NCBI RefSeq assembly: GCF_029626235.1 | Contig: NZ_JARUBO010000005.1 | Coordinates: forward strand, 6,296,001-6,360,000 | Reading direction: 5' to 3' | DNA from: Micromonospora sp. WMMD1120 | GTDB taxonomy: Bacteria; Actinomycetota; Actinomycetes; Mycobacteriales; Micromonosporaceae | Length of the DNA: 64,000 nucleotides | In this document: piece after piece, positions 63,011-64,000 of the stretch | How the letters are laid out: each line of letters starts with the position of its first letter | Position numbering within the stretch: the stretch's first letter is position 1 | Made by a program: the position numbers and the translations under genes | Notes under the pieces: generated by a model | Told to the model about the DNA's origin: nothing | Database searches by the model: none | Seen by the model: the letters and a program-made list of their open reading frames with translations, nothing else

Positions 63011-63801
63011 CAGAGCCTCGCCGACGTCGCGGAGTCGGGACGGTCGAGGTCCTTGAGCGTGTCGAGGACCGTGTCGGCGGTGGGCTTCTCCAGCTCGCTG
63101 ACGATGCGACCGTCGGCGAGAAAGACGACGCGGTGCGCGTAGGTGGCGGCCACCGGGTCGTGGGTGACCATCACGATGGACTGACCGAGGTCGTCCACCG
63201 ACGTGCGCAGGAACTGGAGGACCTCGGCCCCCGCGCGGGAGTCCAGGTTACCGGTGGGCTCGTCCGCGAAGACGATCTCCGGCTTGGAGAGGAGCGCGCG
63301 AGCGCACGCCACGCGCTGCTGCTGGCCGCCGGAGAGCTGGGACGGACGGTGGTTCAGGCGCTCGTTCAGACCGACCGCGTCGACCACCCGATCGAACCAG
63401 GCCGGATCGGGCTGACGGCCGGCGATGGCCAGCGGCAGTTCGATGTTGTCCTTCGCGCTCAACGTCGGAAGGAGGTTGAACTGCTGGAAGATAAAACCGA
63501 TCTTGTCACGGCGCAGGGCGGTCAACTGCTTGTCGTTCATGCCGGTGATCGACGTGTCACCGATGAAGACGTCGCCATCGGTGACCGAGTCGAGGCCGGC
63601 AAGACAGTGCATGAGGGTGCTCTTGCCGGAACCGGACGGGCCCATGATGGCGGTGAACTTCCCGGCCGCGATCTCGAGGTCCACACCACGAAGCGCGGCT
63701 ACCTCCGTCTCCCCGCCGCCATATGTCTTGCGCACTCCTACGGCACGGGCAGCCGTAGCCGCCGGTGACACCGCCTCTGAGACCACAGTAGATCCTTCCA
63801 T
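63010..63801 (-). CDS. ABC transporter ATPase, MacB/LolD type
   Basis: A nucleotide-binding subunit of about 263 residues. Seen: Walker [10 protein letters not shown] (54-62), Q-loop [10 protein letters not shown], signature LSGGQQQR (156-163), Walker B VFADEPTG (177-184), and the H-loop in [24 protein letters not shown] is typical of the LolD/MacB branch. The start is uncertain: ATG 63801 is used. GTG at 63786 has the best RBS (GGAAGGA), and ATGs at 63810 and 63816 are also in frame. It is coupled to the permease by an ATGA overlap. Confidence 0.93.
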   Translation of the reverse strand: MEGSTVVSEAVSPAATAARAVGVRKTYGGGETEVAALRGVDLEIAAGKFTAIMGPSGSGKSTLMHCLAGLDSVTDGDVFIGDTSITGMNDKQLTALRRDKIGFIFQQFNLLPTLSAKDNIELPLAIAGRQPDPAWFDRVVDAVGLNERLNHRPSQLSGGQQQRVACARALLSKPEIVFADEPTGNLDSRAGAEVLQFLRTSVDDLGQSIVMVTHDPVAATYAHRVVFLADGRIVSELEKPTADTVLDTLKDLDRPDSATSARL

Positions 63802-64000
63802 CGTTGCCATCGACATCAGGCATACCGGACGCTGCTCCACAGAAGCCCTGGTGATTCGAAATCCTTTATCCGGTCTCGGTCCCGGCGGCCGGTCGGTCGG
63901 ACGCGACCGGCGCGTACCGACATTTTCGATTCTTCGTTGCGCGCTGTTCCCGCGGCGGCGGCACGGCTTACCTGGAGCGCAGACCCGGCCAGGTCCGTGC

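Overview
The window is very GC-rich DNA with G/C at almost every wobble position, GTG starts, GTGA/ATGA stop-start overlaps and GGAGG-type ribosome binding sites. It suggests an actinomycete, plausibly a member of Micromonosporaceae (family-level inference only). Almost all of it reads as one secondary-metabolite locus that joins two kinds of polyketide synthase. No RNA gene, insertion sequence or CRISPR array was seen.

Left, 1-41.4 kb (minus strand, transcribed right to left): three consecutive type I modular PKS genes. The first (20231-41401, 7056 aa) carries a decarboxylating KSQ-AT(malonyl)-ACP loading module and modules 1-4. The second (4197-20234, 5345 aa) carries modules 5-7. The third (1-4179) starts module 8 and leaves the window inside its ketoreductase. 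Read from motifs: load acetate; M1 methylmalonyl, DH-KR; M2 methylmalonyl, KR; M3 malonyl, A-type KR; M4 methylmalonyl, DH-KR; M5 methylmalonyl, DH-KR; M6 methylmalonyl, DH-ER-KR; M7 malonyl, DH-KR; M8 methylmalonyl, DH-KR (incomplete). This predicts a chain with six methyl branches, about five alkenes and two hydroxyls by module 8. The first gene has a good candidate promoter and an operator-like palindrome.

Middle, 41.6-49.6 kb: a family-1 glycosyltransferase, a membrane protein, a divergent operator-rich region, an O-methyltransferase-fold protein, a tryptophan-2,3-dioxygenase-fold haem protein, an MbtH-like protein, a type II thioesterase and a phytoene-dehydrogenase-like FAD oxidoreductase.

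Right, 49.6-60.3 kb: a complete reducing type II PKS set. It has a KS with an intact Cys-His-His triad, a chain-length-factor-like KS, a discrete ACP, a FabG-type ketoreductase, two hotdog dehydratase-like proteins (one lacking the catalytic His), a double-hotdog protein, an alpha/beta hydrolase and a DsbA/HCCA-isomerase-like protein. On the other side of a UbiB-like kinase lies a second chain-length-factor-like protein. There is no cyclase or aromatase. With the isomerase and the desaturase this resembles the machinery for polyene or cinnamoyl-type acyl groups (ishigamide, skyllamycin and WS9326A families).

Far right, 60.5-63.8 kb: a MacB/LolCDE-type ABC transporter, separated from the PKS genes by strong terminators; it may be an exporter or the cluster boundary. 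The working model is a glycosylated modular polyketide carrying a separately made, type II-derived unsaturated or aromatic acyl group. How the two halves are joined is not visible here.
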